NCBI GenBank assembly: GCA_016792845.1
Contig: JAEUKH010000029.1
Coordinates: 533,911 to 597,910 of the forward strand
Source: Myxococcales bacterium
GTDB lineage: Bacteria > Myxococcota_A > Polyangia > Polyangiales > Ga0077539
Length of the DNA stretch: 64,000 bases
Direction of reading: 5' to 3'
Position 1 is the first letter of the stretch. Each line of letters begins with the position of its first letter. The position numbers were made by a program, and so were the translations under genes. Below, piece after piece: positions 40,197 to 49,206 of this stretch. A model generated the notes under the pieces. That model ran no database searches, had not been told where the DNA came from, and was given only the letters and a program-made list of their open reading frames with translations.

Positions 40197-41369
40197 TCAG
40201 ACCCTGAGCTGTTCGGGCATCGCGAAGCTCGCGGGCACGCCTTGGAGGGCCGTGTTGACGATGGTCTCCCAGTAGCGCGCGCCGGCCTCGGGGGTCGCGA
40301 AGGGCAGGTCAGGGAGCACCCGCAGGGTCGCGCCGGCCCGCGCGTGAAAATGCCGAAACAGCGGGATGAGATGGGCCAACGCGCCCTTCGACGGATACCC
40401 CAACCCGTCGGCGTAGGCGTCGCCCAACATGTACCGCGAGATCGCATACCCCACCGCCTTCATGCGCAGCGCCCGGAAGCGCGCCGCGGGGTCTCGGGCC
40501 TGACGGTCGCCCGACTCGATGAGCGCGCGGGCGAGGGCGCGGGAGTCGTCGTCGGGAGGCCCTTGGGTCATCGAGAGCAGCTCCCAAAGGGTGCGGGCCT
40601 CGTCGAGGCTCGTACACCGCAGCGACTCGTCGACCCCGATGAGCCAGGCCACGTAGCGCCAGAGATGCAGAAAGTCTTCGCGCTCCTGCGGCGTCGCGTG
40701 GAAGCCGAACTTGTCGAGCCCGTCGAGCACGATGTAGCTGAACAGAAGGGCCGTGCCGCTCATGTCGACCTGGTTGATGGGGAGGCCCCAGGCGGCCTCG
40801 TTCCACCGAGGGGAGCGGGCGAGCATGGTGCGCACGGCGGCGTGGATGAGCCTGACCTTGACCGTGGCCGCGAAGCCAGCGCCCCCGCGGGCCATGCCCC
40901 CGGGCAGCGACACGGCTTGCACGAAGCGACTCGTCTCTGCGAGACGCCGCGGCACATCGTCTTCGAGGCGGCCCGAGAACATCAAGGGCTTGTTGCCCGC
41001 GGGCGAACAGTACCCCGCCACCAACGAGTAGGTGCCCAAGACCAGGCCCCCGAGGATGCCCGCCCGAAGAAAGAAGGCCCCCCCTCGGGCGATGCGCTCT
41101 GGGTCAACCCAGAAGGGCACCTCGTCGAGCTCGGCGAAGAACGCTCGCACCGCCTCGGGCGCGTCGTCGACCCGCGCGACGCCCTCGCGAAGACAGCGGT
41201 CGATGAGGGCCTCGCGCGCTGCCCGCGGGCGCTCGGCGAGGGAGGCCACCGCCGCGTCGGCCAAGGGGTCACCGCGCCAGAAGAGCGCGCCGAAGCGCGC
41301 AACCCGCGCCTCGCCAAAACGCGCCCGGGCCGCGTCGAGATGAACATACCGGGTCGGCAGACGGTGCAT
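40197..41369 (-). CDS. Oxygenase MpaB family (DUF2236) protein
   Basis: 390 residues. The DUF2236 pattern is seen in FWRGDPLADAAVA, VPFWVDPERI, GSYS-like hydrophobic LVLGTYSLVAGYCSP, NQVDMSGTALLFSYIVLDGL and LWRYVAWLIGVDE. The family includes the fungal mycophenolic-acid enzyme MpaB and the bacterial latex-clearing protein Lcp, haem-dependent oxygenases with His ligands (AAVRTMLARSPRWNE and HLWRYVAW regions are candidates). The substrate is unknown. No signal peptide is evident; one or two hydrophobic helices suggest membrane contact. Confidence 0.82.
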   Translation of the reverse strand: MHRLPTRYVHLDAARARFGEARVARFGALFWRGDPLADAAVASLAERPRAAREALIDRCLREGVARVDDAPEAVRAFFAELDEVPFWVDPERIARGGAFFLRAGILGGLVLGTYSLVAGYCSPAGNKPLMFSGRLEDDVPRRLAETSRFVQAVSLPGGMARGGAGFAATVKVRLIHAAVRTMLARSPRWNEAAWGLPINQVDMSGTALLFSYIVLDGLDKFGFHATPQEREDFLHLWRYVAWLIGVDESLRCTSLDEARTLWELLSMTQGPPDDDSRALARALIESGDRQARDPAARFRALRMKAVGYAISRYMLGDAYADGLGYPSKGALAHLIPLFRHFHARAGATLRVLPDLPFATPEAGARYWETIVNTALQGVPASFAMPEQLRV

Positions 41370-41447
41370 CGCTTGGCCTCTCGAAAGATCGCTTGAGATG
41401 TGTCGCGCCGGGGCCCCGGTTTCAAGGGCCGCGCCGTCAAAGCGACG

Positions 41448-43790
41448 CTAACGCAACACCGCGAAGGCGCCCACCAGGCCCGCGAGGAGCAACAGGCTCG
41501 CCACGATCCACGGGAGCTTCGAGCCGCGGGCCGCGGGCGCGGGCAGCGGTTGCTGCGGCGGCTGCGGGGCGGGCCGCGGCATGCCCCAAACGACGGCCTC
41601 GGGCCCCTCGGGCGGCAACACGATGGCCTGCGTCGGAGGCCCCCCAAACGGGTCGTGCGGCGGCAGCGAGCCCATGAGGTCGTTCGGCGGGAGCGAGGCC
41701 ATGAAATCGTTCGGCGGGAGCGGCTGCCCGAAGCCCTGCGGCGCGTGCCGTTGCGGCGGCATCGTGGGCTGCCGCTGCGGCGCCTGCGGGCGGATCAGCT
41801 CGTCAGGCACCACCGACTCGCGCTGCATGGGCTTGAGCGTCGCGCCGATGGCGTCGATGGGCGGGCGGGGCATCGGCCGCGCGGGCTTGAAGGTCGACGC
41901 GATGTCGGCCACATCGGCCGTGGGCACCACCGGCGCCTTCTGCGTCGGCATGCGACGCGGGGCCTGACCGAAGCCCGGGCCTTGCGGCGACGGACCGCCA
42001 AGTTTCACCGAGGTCGAGCCGTCATCGTCGAAGGGGGCGTGGCCCATCGAGGCCGCGGCGGGCGCCGAGGTGCGCTGGGCCGTGTCGACCACCACCACGG
42101 CGTCGCGCCAGTCGTCGTCGGGGTCGAAGCCCAACTGCGAAGGGCGCATCGTCTCAGAGGTCATGAGGCCCCCTGAGGCGTCGAGGGTGTAGCCCTCGGG
42201 CGGCGTCGCGTCGGCCGCGAGGGTGGCGGGCTCTTCGTCAAAAAAGAGCGCAGCGCGCACCGAGGTCGAGTCGCCCAGGGAGTCGACCCCGAGGCCCTCA
42301 AGATCGAGCGCTTGGGTCGCCTCGCGGGCCTCAGGCGGAGGCACCGAAGGGCCAGGAAGGCTGTCGAGGAGCCCCGCCGCGCCCAAGGCTTCGAGGTCGA
42401 GGGCCCGGGTCTCTTCACGGGGGGCGTCATGCCCGCGTCGCACGACGTGACTCCCCCCCGGGAGCCCGCCCACTACGGGCACCGAGGGTACGCCCCCGAT
42501 CGGCACCGCGGGCACCGCCGAGGCGGCGCCGTAGGCTGAAGAATCCCAGGGGTTGTCGGTGGCACCGGCCGACCAGTCGGCGCTCGCCGAGGCCCAAGGG
42601 TCACCGCCCGAGGGGTCTGGCGCGGGCGACCAGGGCACCGCCGAGGGGCGCATCCCGGTGCTGCTCCCGACGAGCTCGCGGGCGCCCAAGGAAGGCACCG
42701 CGGGCAGCGCGTTCGAGAGCGGCGGCATCGCCATCGGGGCAGGGCTCGCGGGCGCCCACGGGCTCGCGGCGGGGGCTGCGGGCTCCCAACCCGCACCCCA
42801 ACTCGACGGCGGCGCGGGCGGCGTCTGGGCCACCGGCGCATCGGGCGCCAGGGGCGCGAGCGGCCGCGCCGCGAGGTTGACCAGGTCGGGGGCGTTCTGC
42901 GGGCGGTGCGCGCGGAGGTCGCCTTGGGCTTGTTGGGCGCTCCGTTGGCGCCACGCGAGGCGCAGGGCGTCGCGCAGCGCCGTGGCGTGCTCGAAGCGCT
43001 GGGCGGGGTCGTGCCGGAGGGCGCGGTCGAGCACCTCCCACACCGCGGTGGGCACGTCTTCGCGGAGGCGCACCGCGTACGAGGCGCCCTCACGGGCCGC
43101 GAGGGTGCGCGCGGCCTCGCGGCGCGAGGGGTCGTGGCCGAGGATGAGCTCGACCGAGAGCAAGCCCAGGGCGAAGACGTCGCTGGCCGGGGTGAGCTCG
43201 GCGTTCGGGTCGCGCAGCTCTTCGGGGCAGCGCCACACCCGACGCGACTCGAGCACCGCGTCGTCTGCAAACGTGGCGAGCGCCACGTCGAGGGTCTTCA
43301 CCTCGGTGCCGCCGTCGCCGGCCCGCATCACGAACGAGCTCGGGTGCACCGCGCGGTGCAACAAGGGGCGCGGGAGGTCGTGCCCGGCGCTCACGCCGCC
43401 AGCGGCCAGATCGATGATTCGCTCGACGAGGTCGAGGTCGAGCGGTCGCCCCCCGCGGGCCGCATCATCAAGCCGTAACCCCAGCGGAACGCCGTCAAAG
43501 TGCTCATACACCACGAAGCCCCGGCCCTGGTGCACGCCGCTGTGCACGAGCGACAACACCTGTGGGTGACGCAACGCACGGAGCGCCTTCACCACCGCGG
43601 CTGCGGTGTCATTCAGGCTCGCGCCGTCGAGCGCCTTCGGGGCGAGGTACTTGACCATCACCATGCGATTGCGAAAGTTGCCATCGCGGGCGCGCCAGGC
43701 TTCGCCAAAACCGAAGCCTTCGAGAGGCTGCTCTAACTGAAAACGGCCCTCCAGGGTCACGCGCGACCCGGCGGGCGGGGCGGGGCTCAT
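41448..43790 (-). CDS. Membrane-anchored Ser/Thr kinase-like protein, predicted pseudokinase
   Basis: 780 residues. A kinase-like domain (~14-290) has a glycine-rich loop (EGFGFGEAWRA) and the beta-3 Lys (K47 in VMVKYLAP). The catalytic-loop HRD is HRA (145-147) and the DFG triad is DVA (168-170), so both key Asp residues are missing. The APE-like segment is CPE. A long Pro/Ala/acidic linker (~300-750) contains repeated EETRALDLEALG-type motifs. It ends in one transmembrane helix (WIVASLLLLAGLVGAFAVL). The expected topology is a cytoplasmic kinase-like domain anchored by its C-terminus. A scaffold or regulatory role is likely. Confidence 0.85.
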   Translation of the reverse strand: MSPAPPAGSRVTLEGRFQLEQPLEGFGFGEAWRARDGNFRNRMVMVKYLAPKALDGASLNDTAAAVVKALRALRHPQVLSLVHSGVHQGRGFVVYEHFDGVPLGLRLDDAARGGRPLDLDLVERIIDLAAGGVSAGHDLPRPLLHRAVHPSSFVMRAGDGGTEVKTLDVALATFADDAVLESRRVWRCPEELRDPNAELTPASDVFALGLLSVELILGHDPSRREAARTLAAREGASYAVRLREDVPTAVWEVLDRALRHDPAQRFEHATALRDALRLAWRQRSAQQAQGDLRAHRPQNAPDLVNLAARPLAPLAPDAPVAQTPPAPPSSWGAGWEPAAPAASPWAPASPAPMAMPPLSNALPAVPSLGARELVGSSTGMRPSAVPWSPAPDPSGGDPWASASADWSAGATDNPWDSSAYGAASAVPAVPIGGVPSVPVVGGLPGGSHVVRRGHDAPREETRALDLEALGAAGLLDSLPGPSVPPPEAREATQALDLEGLGVDSLGDSTSVRAALFFDEEPATLAADATPPEGYTLDASGGLMTSETMRPSQLGFDPDDDWRDAVVVVDTAQRTSAPAAASMGHAPFDDDGSTSVKLGGPSPQGPGFGQAPRRMPTQKAPVVPTADVADIASTFKPARPMPRPPIDAIGATLKPMQRESVVPDELIRPQAPQRQPTMPPQRHAPQGFGQPLPPNDFMASLPPNDLMGSLPPHDPFGGPPTQAIVLPPEGPEAVVWGMPRPAPQPPQQPLPAPAARGSKLPWIVASLLLLAGLVGAFAVLR

Positions 43791-43984
43791 CAGCCCTGGT
43801 TATGCCTGTTCAGTGCGAGGGTCGCAACGTTCCTGAGCGAGCGATGGGGCGGCGGCGCTGCGGCGTCTCAGCCGTTCGCGGCCGATCGGGGCGGCGTGCC
43901 GGGGATCGGCGTCCGTGGCAACACCGCCGCTGTGCGCGGGGCTTCGACTTGGGTAGGGTCGTCGACGCGCCGAAGGGTTGCGAC

Positions 43985-43990
43985 GGAGGT
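43985..43990 (+). promoter_or_regulatory. Strong ribosome binding site deciding a GTG start
   Basis: GGAGGT seven bases before the GTG at 43998. It selects this start over the upstream in-frame GTG at 43896, which has no such site and would spoil the lipoprotein signal. Confidence 0.7.
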
Positions 43991-43997
43991 GTCTGTG

Positions 43998-45740
43998 GTG
44001 ACGAAGCGAACGAAGTCCTGGCAGCTGGTCTGCGTGACGGCCCTCATGGCTGCATGTTCGAGTGGTGACCAAGGCAGCGCGGTGGTCACCGACCCTGACG
44101 CGGGCCTCTCGGATGCGGCGGCCTCACCCGATCGCCCCTTCGACACGCCCGACGGCGCGGCCTTCGACGGCGTTGCGCCCGACGGCGTCACCGCCGCTGA
44201 CCTCGGCCCAAACCGAGACGCGGGGGCGTCAGACCTCGGCGCTGCGCCCGACGCGGCCTCGCGCGACGCGAGCGCGGGCGACGCGGCGACCCCTGACGGC
44301 GGCGCAGGCTGCGGGCCCCGCGAGCTCTGCGGCGACGGGCTCGACAACAACTGCAACGGCGCGGTCGAAGAGGGCTGCGTGTGCATCCCCGGGCAGACCC
44401 AGCGGTGCTTCGAGGGTCTGCCCGCGCAAGCAGGGCGGGGCGTCTGCACGCTCGGGACGAGCCGCTGCGAGGGCGCGGGCGAGTTCGGCGTCTGGGGCCC
44501 CTGCGTGGGCTCCGGGCGCCCGCGGACTTCGCAGTGTCAGGGGCAAGACGACCGCTGTTCTGGGGTCATCGACGAGGGCTGCGGGTGCCCCGTGGGGCTC
44601 CGTCAGCCTTGTTACAGCGGGCCTCCGGGCACCGCCGAGGTGGGCGCGTGTCGCCGCGGGCTGCAACAGTGCGAGCGCTTGTCGTCGGGCGGCTCGGCGT
44701 GGGGCGTGTGCGAGGGCGAGGTGGTGCCCCAACCCAACCGCTGCGACGGTGTCGACCTCGCGTGCACCGGCGACCCGATGTCGGGTTGCGCGTGCACCGA
44801 GGGCGCGCAACGGAGCTGCTACTCAGGCCCCACGGGCACCCAAGGCGTGGGGCGCTGCACGGCGGGGACGCAGCGCTGCCTGCGCGGCGACGCGGGGCTC
44901 ACCGACTGGGGGCCGTGTACGGGCGAGGTGGTGCCTGAGCCTAGCCGCTGTGACGGCGTCGACCGCGCGTGCACGGGCGATGCGATGCGAGGGTGCGCGT
45001 GCCTCGAAGGTCAAACCCGGAGCTGCTACAACGGGCCCTCGGGCACCGAGAACGTCGGGGTCTGTCGCCTGGGCTCACAAGCCTGCGTGCGCGGCGCGGG
45101 CGATGCGACCGCGTGGGGCGGGTGTACGGGGGCGACGCTCCCGGGGGTCGAGCGCTGCAACGACGGCCTCGACAATAACTGTGACGGCCGCGTCGATGAA
45201 GACTGTCGGCCGTGCATCGCGGCGAGCGCTTCGCCCTGGCAGATCAACCGCACCCAGGGGCCGATTTGTTACGGCCGCAGCTTCTCGCAGCACGGCGAGG
45301 CCGGGCAGTACGCCTTCGCCAACATCCCCGCCGAAGGCGCCTCGGGGTGGAACGCGGTGACCTCACCCACCGTCGATTTTAGCGAAGTTTCGGCCCTCTG
45401 CGGGCGCGAGTGCACCTGCCTGAACGGCGGCGAGTTTACGTACTTTCAGACCTTCTTCACGGTGCCCGAGTCGTACCGCGTCACCTCGCTGCGGGTGCAG
45501 GTCGAGAGCGTCGACGACGGGGTGCGCATCACCGTCTTCAACAGCCGGTACCCGAACGGCGTGGTCGACCCCGGGTCGTACGCCTACCTCGGCGGCGGCA
45601 CCACCACCGACCTCGCGCAATACATCGCGCCGGGGCGAAACCGCGTCGTGCTCACGCACCTCGACGACTGCTGCTCGGCCCGCAGCGTGACCGGCGTGCG
45701 CGTGGTCGTCAACGGCGAGAACCTCTCAAGCTGCCAGTGA
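43998..45740 (+). CDS. Cys-rich lipoprotein with MopE motifs and C-terminal beta-sandwich
   Basis: 580 residues from the GTG at 43998. The signal ends at a LMAAC lipobox. An Asp/Ala/Pro-rich linker (~30-115) is followed by a MopE motif (CGDGLDNNCNGAVEEGC). Four to five repeats of about 65 residues carry CYSGPxGTxxVGxCxxGxQxC and CDGVDxACTGD motifs, then a second MopE motif (CNDGLDNNCDGRVDEDC). The last ~165 residues are an unrecognised probable beta-sandwich (FQTFFTVPESYRVTSLRVQV; DDGVRITVFNSRYPNG). It is divergent from the pseudokinase (207-bp gap). A surface, metal-binding role is inferred. Confidence 0.82.
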   Translation: MTKRTKSWQLVCVTALMAACSSGDQGSAVVTDPDAGLSDAAASPDRPFDTPDGAAFDGVAPDGVTAADLGPNRDAGASDLGAAPDAASRDASAGDAATPDGGAGCGPRELCGDGLDNNCNGAVEEGCVCIPGQTQRCFEGLPAQAGRGVCTLGTSRCEGAGEFGVWGPCVGSGRPRTSQCQGQDDRCSGVIDEGCGCPVGLRQPCYSGPPGTAEVGACRRGLQQCERLSSGGSAWGVCEGEVVPQPNRCDGVDLACTGDPMSGCACTEGAQRSCYSGPTGTQGVGRCTAGTQRCLRGDAGLTDWGPCTGEVVPEPSRCDGVDRACTGDAMRGCACLEGQTRSCYNGPSGTENVGVCRLGSQACVRGAGDATAWGGCTGATLPGVERCNDGLDNNCDGRVDEDCRPCIAASASPWQINRTQGPICYGRSFSQHGEAGQYAFANIPAEGASGWNAVTSPTVDFSEVSALCGRECTCLNGGEFTYFQTFFTVPESYRVTSLRVQVESVDDGVRITVFNSRYPNGVVDPGSYAYLGGGTTTDLAQYIAPGRNRVVLTHLDDCCSARSVTGVRVVVNGENLSSCQ

Positions 45741-45864
45741 GCCCGCGGGCGTCTGCGCGCGCCCCTCGCGGCGCCGGGTCGAGCGCGACGCGATCGGCCG
45801 ACGAGAAAATCGCGCGGCGGCGGCGGCCTCACCCGCGGCGCGTCGATCGCCCGCCGGGTGCCCC

Positions 45865-45893
45865 TTGAAGCGGCTCCATATTTTGCGTAGAAG
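45865..45893 (+). promoter_or_regulatory. Possible sigma-70-type promoter for argB
   Basis: TTGAAG (45865-45870) and TAGAAG (45888-45893) with a 17-bp spacer. The start codon lies only 15 bp after the -10-like box and no ribosome binding site is visible, so the transcript would be nearly leaderless. The boxes match the consensus only partly. Confidence 0.25.
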
Positions 45894-45907
45894 CCGCGGC
45901 AACAACG

Positions 45908-46813
45908 ATGAATCCTGTTGAGAAGGCCGGGGTCTTGCTTGAGGCGCTGCCGTACATCCGGCGCTTTCAGGGGCGCACGTTTGTGATCAAGTACGGCGGC
46001 CACGCCATGGTGGCGCCCGAGCTGAAAGAGAGCTTCGCCCGCGACATCTGTCTGCTGAAGTACATCGGCGTCAACGTGGTCGTGGTGCACGGCGGCGGGC
46101 CGCAGATCAGCGCGATGCTGAAGCAGTCGAACATCAACTCACGCTTCGTCGACGGCCTCAGGGTCACCGACGACGCGACCATGAACGTCGTCGAGATGGT
46201 GCTCGCGGGCTCGATCAACCAAGACATCGTGTCGCTCATCTGCCGCCACGGCGGCCGCGCGGTCGGGCTCTCGGGCAAAGACGACGGGTTCATTCTGGCC
46301 GACAAGCAAGCGCCGCTCGTGAGCCGCGACGGCGAAGAGGTCGACCTCGGCCGCGTCGGCGAGGTCAGGCACGTGACCCCCGACATCGTGGTCGAACTGA
46401 TGCGGGCGGGGTTCATCCCCGTGATCGCGCCCATCGGCGTCGACGAGCACGGCCAGTCGTTGAACCTCAACGCCGACACCGCCGCGGGCAAGGTGGCCGA
46501 GGCGCTCAGGGCCGAGAAGCTCATCTTGCTCACCGACGTCGAAGGCGTGCGCGGCGGCGACGGGCAGTTTCTCTCGTCGCTCGGGGCGGCCCAAGCCCGC
46601 GCCCTCATCGAAGACCGGGTCATCGACGGGGGCATGATCCCCAAGGTCGAGTGCGCCCTCGACGCCATCGCCGCCGGGGTGCGCAAGGTGCACATCGTCG
46701 ACGGTCGCAAAGACCACGTCGTGCTGCTCGAAATCTTCACCGACACGGGCACCGGCACCGAGATCGTGCGCGCGCCCAAGAGCGCGGCCCCGGTGCCGAA
46801 CAGCGAGGGCTGA
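45908..46813 (+). CDS. argB: Acetylglutamate kinase
   Basis: Phosphorylates N-acetylglutamate in arginine synthesis. The 301 residues include the N-terminal helix (PVEKAGVLLEALPYIRRFQG) found in arginine-inhibited hexameric enzymes, then VIKYGGHAM, VVVHGGGPQIS, NVVEMVLAGSINQDIV, NLNADTAAGKVAEAL and LLTDVEGV. The helix suggests feedback inhibition by arginine (inference from family knowledge). No other arginine gene lies in the window, so the pathway is scattered. Convergent with an unknown lipoprotein gene 5 bp away. Confidence 0.95.
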   Translation: MNPVEKAGVLLEALPYIRRFQGRTFVIKYGGHAMVAPELKESFARDICLLKYIGVNVVVVHGGGPQISAMLKQSNINSRFVDGLRVTDDATMNVVEMVLAGSINQDIVSLICRHGGRAVGLSGKDDGFILADKQAPLVSRDGEEVDLGRVGEVRHVTPDIVVELMRAGFIPVIAPIGVDEHGQSLNLNADTAAGKVAEALRAEKLILLTDVEGVRGGDGQFLSSLGAAQARALIEDRVIDGGMIPKVECALDAIAAGVRKVHIVDGRKDHVVLLEIFTDTGTGTEIVRAPKSAAPVPNSEG

Positions 46814-46818
46814 GCCCC

Positions 46819-47655
46819 TCAGGGCGTCGCGCGGCCGCTCACCTCGGCGCTCACCGCGGCGGCGAGGTCGAAGCGACCCTCGTTGCGGGGAATGCTCACC
46901 GCGAAGCGACCGAAGTTCTCGACCTCGACCCACAGCGAGCCTTCGAGCGCGTACGGGATCTCAAAGTGCGGCTGCTGACCGCGCTGGAGGGCGTCGAGGG
47001 CCGTGCCCGAGGCCGTGCCGAGGAGCCGCAAGGTGGTCTCGGGGTCGAGCCCCAAGGACACCACCACGTGGATCTCTTCGCCCGGCGGGATGGTGCGAAT
47101 TCGAACGTCGCTCACGCGGGTCTGACCCGTCGCCGCGTTGAAGAGAAAGCGCGCCGCCGCGCCGCCAAAATCGGCCATCGTGCGGATGCCGTCGCCGGTG
47201 TCGCGGCACCCGTTCGGAGCGTCGCTCACGCTGTCGCGGTCGCGCAACGAGACACACAGCGCCCCCAAGGCCTGCGAGTCGCTCCGCTGCGGGAAGGCCG
47301 TAAACGCCAGCATCGCCTCGGCCGTGGGCAGCGGGATGCTGTTGTCGTTGCGCAAGGTCAGGTCGACGCTAAAGGTAAACTGAAGGTTGTCGCGCGTGGG
47401 GATGGGGCCGAACACCCGACAGGGCGACACCAACGCCGGCACCCGCACCCGCTCGGCGCAGTAGTACGCCGCGAGCTGCTGCTCGGTGGGCCGCGCCGAC
47501 AGACGCACGTCGGTGCGAAGCAGGGTCGGCGGCCGCGGGCGAACGCTCGACGCGCCGCCCCCGCGGGCCCCCGCGTTCAAAAGGGTCTGCGCGTGCGAAC
47601 ACCCTAGCGCCGCCGCAAAACAAGGTACCAACGCGAGCCAACGGAGTGAGGTCAT
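46819..47655 (-). CDS. Uncharacterised lipoprotein, 278 aa
   Basis: Signal peptide with an ALGC lipobox (Cys ~19). The mature part has one central section resembling LEA14-type beta-sandwiches (FSVDLTLRNDNSIPLPTAEA; IPPGEEIHVVVSLGLDPE; VEVENFGRFAVSIPRN) and a Cys-containing stretch (ALCVSLRDRD...NGCRD). The LEA14 resemblance is weak and by eye only. Probably outer-membrane attached. Function unknown. Confidence 0.75.
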   Translation of the reverse strand: MTSLRWLALVPCFAAALGCSHAQTLLNAGARGGGASSVRPRPPTLLRTDVRLSARPTEQQLAAYYCAERVRVPALVSPCRVFGPIPTRDNLQFTFSVDLTLRNDNSIPLPTAEAMLAFTAFPQRSDSQALGALCVSLRDRDSVSDAPNGCRDTGDGIRTMADFGGAAARFLFNAATGQTRVSDVRIRTIPPGEEIHVVVSLGLDPETTLRLLGTASGTALDALQRGQQPHFEIPYALEGSLWVEVENFGRFAVSIPRNEGRFDLAAAVSAEVSGRATP

Positions 47656-47721
47656 GGCCGACTCTCTAGCACCCCACAGTGCAACGCGAAGTGTGTAAGT
47701 GCTGCGCGGTGTGAGGTCGCA

Positions 47722-49110
47722 CTAAACCCGGGTTTCGGCCCATCGACCGCGGTGCCAACGCCACGCGCAGAGGAGCAGCCGCGCGAGCCAGTCGCAGCCC
47801 GAGCCGAGCCACACCCCGGTGAGGCCCCAAGAGAGGCCCCGCGTGAAGCCCGCGGTGGCGGTGATGCGCACCCCGAAGGAGCCTCCCAAGGCCACCCCGA
47901 GCGCTTCACGGGTCGCTCCCGAGGCGCGGAGAGACTGGGCCAAGACGATCGCCGCGGCCATCGGGAGCTGCGCCACCGCGCCCACCCGCAGCGCGTCGCG
48001 CCCCATCGCCACGATGGCCGGGTCGTCGCGAAAGAGCGCGATGAGCCCCTCGGCGCCGAAGAACATCGCCAGCGCCACAGGCACGAGGAGCGCGGCGCTG
48101 GTGGCGGCGGCGACCCATCCGACCCGGCGCGCCCCGGCGGCGTCGCCCGCGCCGAGGCGTTGGGCCACCCGGGCTCCGGCCGCCACGGCGAAGCCGTCGG
48201 CCGAGAGAAACGACACGCTCTCGATCGAGAGGAGCGCCTGGTGCGCGGCCATCGCCACCGGGCCGAGGCCGTTGGTGATGCGCACGAAGACCAGGTACCC
48301 GCTGTGATAGATCGTTCGCTCACCGAACGACCCGATGGCGACGGCTGCGACGCGCTTGAGGCCCTCAAGGGTCGAAGACCGTTCGGTACCGAACCATCGT
48401 ACGGGGGCGCCGTGACGCGCGAGCGCCGCGAGCCCGAGGAGCGCTTCGAGGCTCAGCGCCGCGGCGTTCGAGAGCGCCGCACCCCGGGCCCCGAGCCTGG
48501 GCGCGCCGAGGTGGCCGAAGATCAGCACCCAGTTGCCCGCGACGCTCACGAGGTTGGTCACCAGCGCGATCAAGAAGGGCGTGCGGGTGTCGCCCGCGGC
48601 CTGCAACGCGTTGGTGGCGGCCACGGCCACGAAGACCACCGGGGTCATGGGCAAGAGCACCCCGAGAAAGCCCCGGGCTTCGTGCAAGACCGCAGGGCCC
48701 GCCTCGCCGCCCAGAAAGGTCAGGAGCGGGTCCATCGCGGCGTAGGCGCCCGAGCCCACCAGGGCGCCGAGCCCCACGGCGAGTACGAGGCTCCCCTTGA
48801 GCGCCCCCGAGGCGGCGCCGCGATCGCCCGCCCCCACCGCGCGCCCGACCACGGCCACGGTGCCCGACGAGAACGAGCCGAAGACCGAGTGGAGCGTCCA
48901 CACCAAGGGGCCTGCCACCTGCATCGAGGCCAGGGCCACGGCGCTGTGACGCCCGAGCATCACCCGGTCGACCAGAAACACCAGGGTCTGCAAGAGCGAC
49001 TGCGCCACCGCGGGGAGCGCCATGGCCAGAAGGCCCCGCACCTCGTCGGCGTGTCTCAAGGGCCCGAACCGCGCTGCCAGTGACCGCACGGCGCGGCTCT
49101 GTACACGCAA
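47722..49110 (-). CDS. MATE family efflux transporter
   Basis: 462 residues with about twelve hydrophobic segments in two similar halves. MATE hallmarks include ALPAVAQSLLQTLVFLVDRVMLG in the first helix, VVGRAVGAGDRGAA after the second, and AALSIESVSF-like and RVAQRLGAGDAAGARR segments in the second half. Such proteins export organic cations, drugs or metabolites using sodium or proton gradients. The substrate cannot be predicted. The start is uncertain: TTG at 49110 or GTG at 49089, neither with a clear ribosome binding site. Confidence 0.9.
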   Translation of the reverse strand: MRVQSRAVRSLAARFGPLRHADEVRGLLAMALPAVAQSLLQTLVFLVDRVMLGRHSAVALASMQVAGPLVWTLHSVFGSFSSGTVAVVGRAVGAGDRGAASGALKGSLVLAVGLGALVGSGAYAAMDPLLTFLGGEAGPAVLHEARGFLGVLLPMTPVVFVAVAATNALQAAGDTRTPFLIALVTNLVSVAGNWVLIFGHLGAPRLGARGAALSNAAALSLEALLGLAALARHGAPVRWFGTERSSTLEGLKRVAAVAIGSFGERTIYHSGYLVFVRITNGLGPVAMAAHQALLSIESVSFLSADGFAVAAGARVAQRLGAGDAAGARRVGWVAAATSAALLVPVALAMFFGAEGLIALFRDDPAIVAMGRDALRVGAVAQLPMAAAIVLAQSLRASGATREALGVALGGSFGVRITATAGFTRGLSWGLTGVWLGSGCDWLARLLLCAWRWHRGRWAETRV

Positions 49111-49206
49111 AAACAGAATTCGTCGCGGGCCCTGTAAGCCCCGCGCGCTCGGCGACGTTGCCGCCTCACCCGACAGCCGCGGCTGTCATGAAAGGTTGAA
49201 CCCCTT

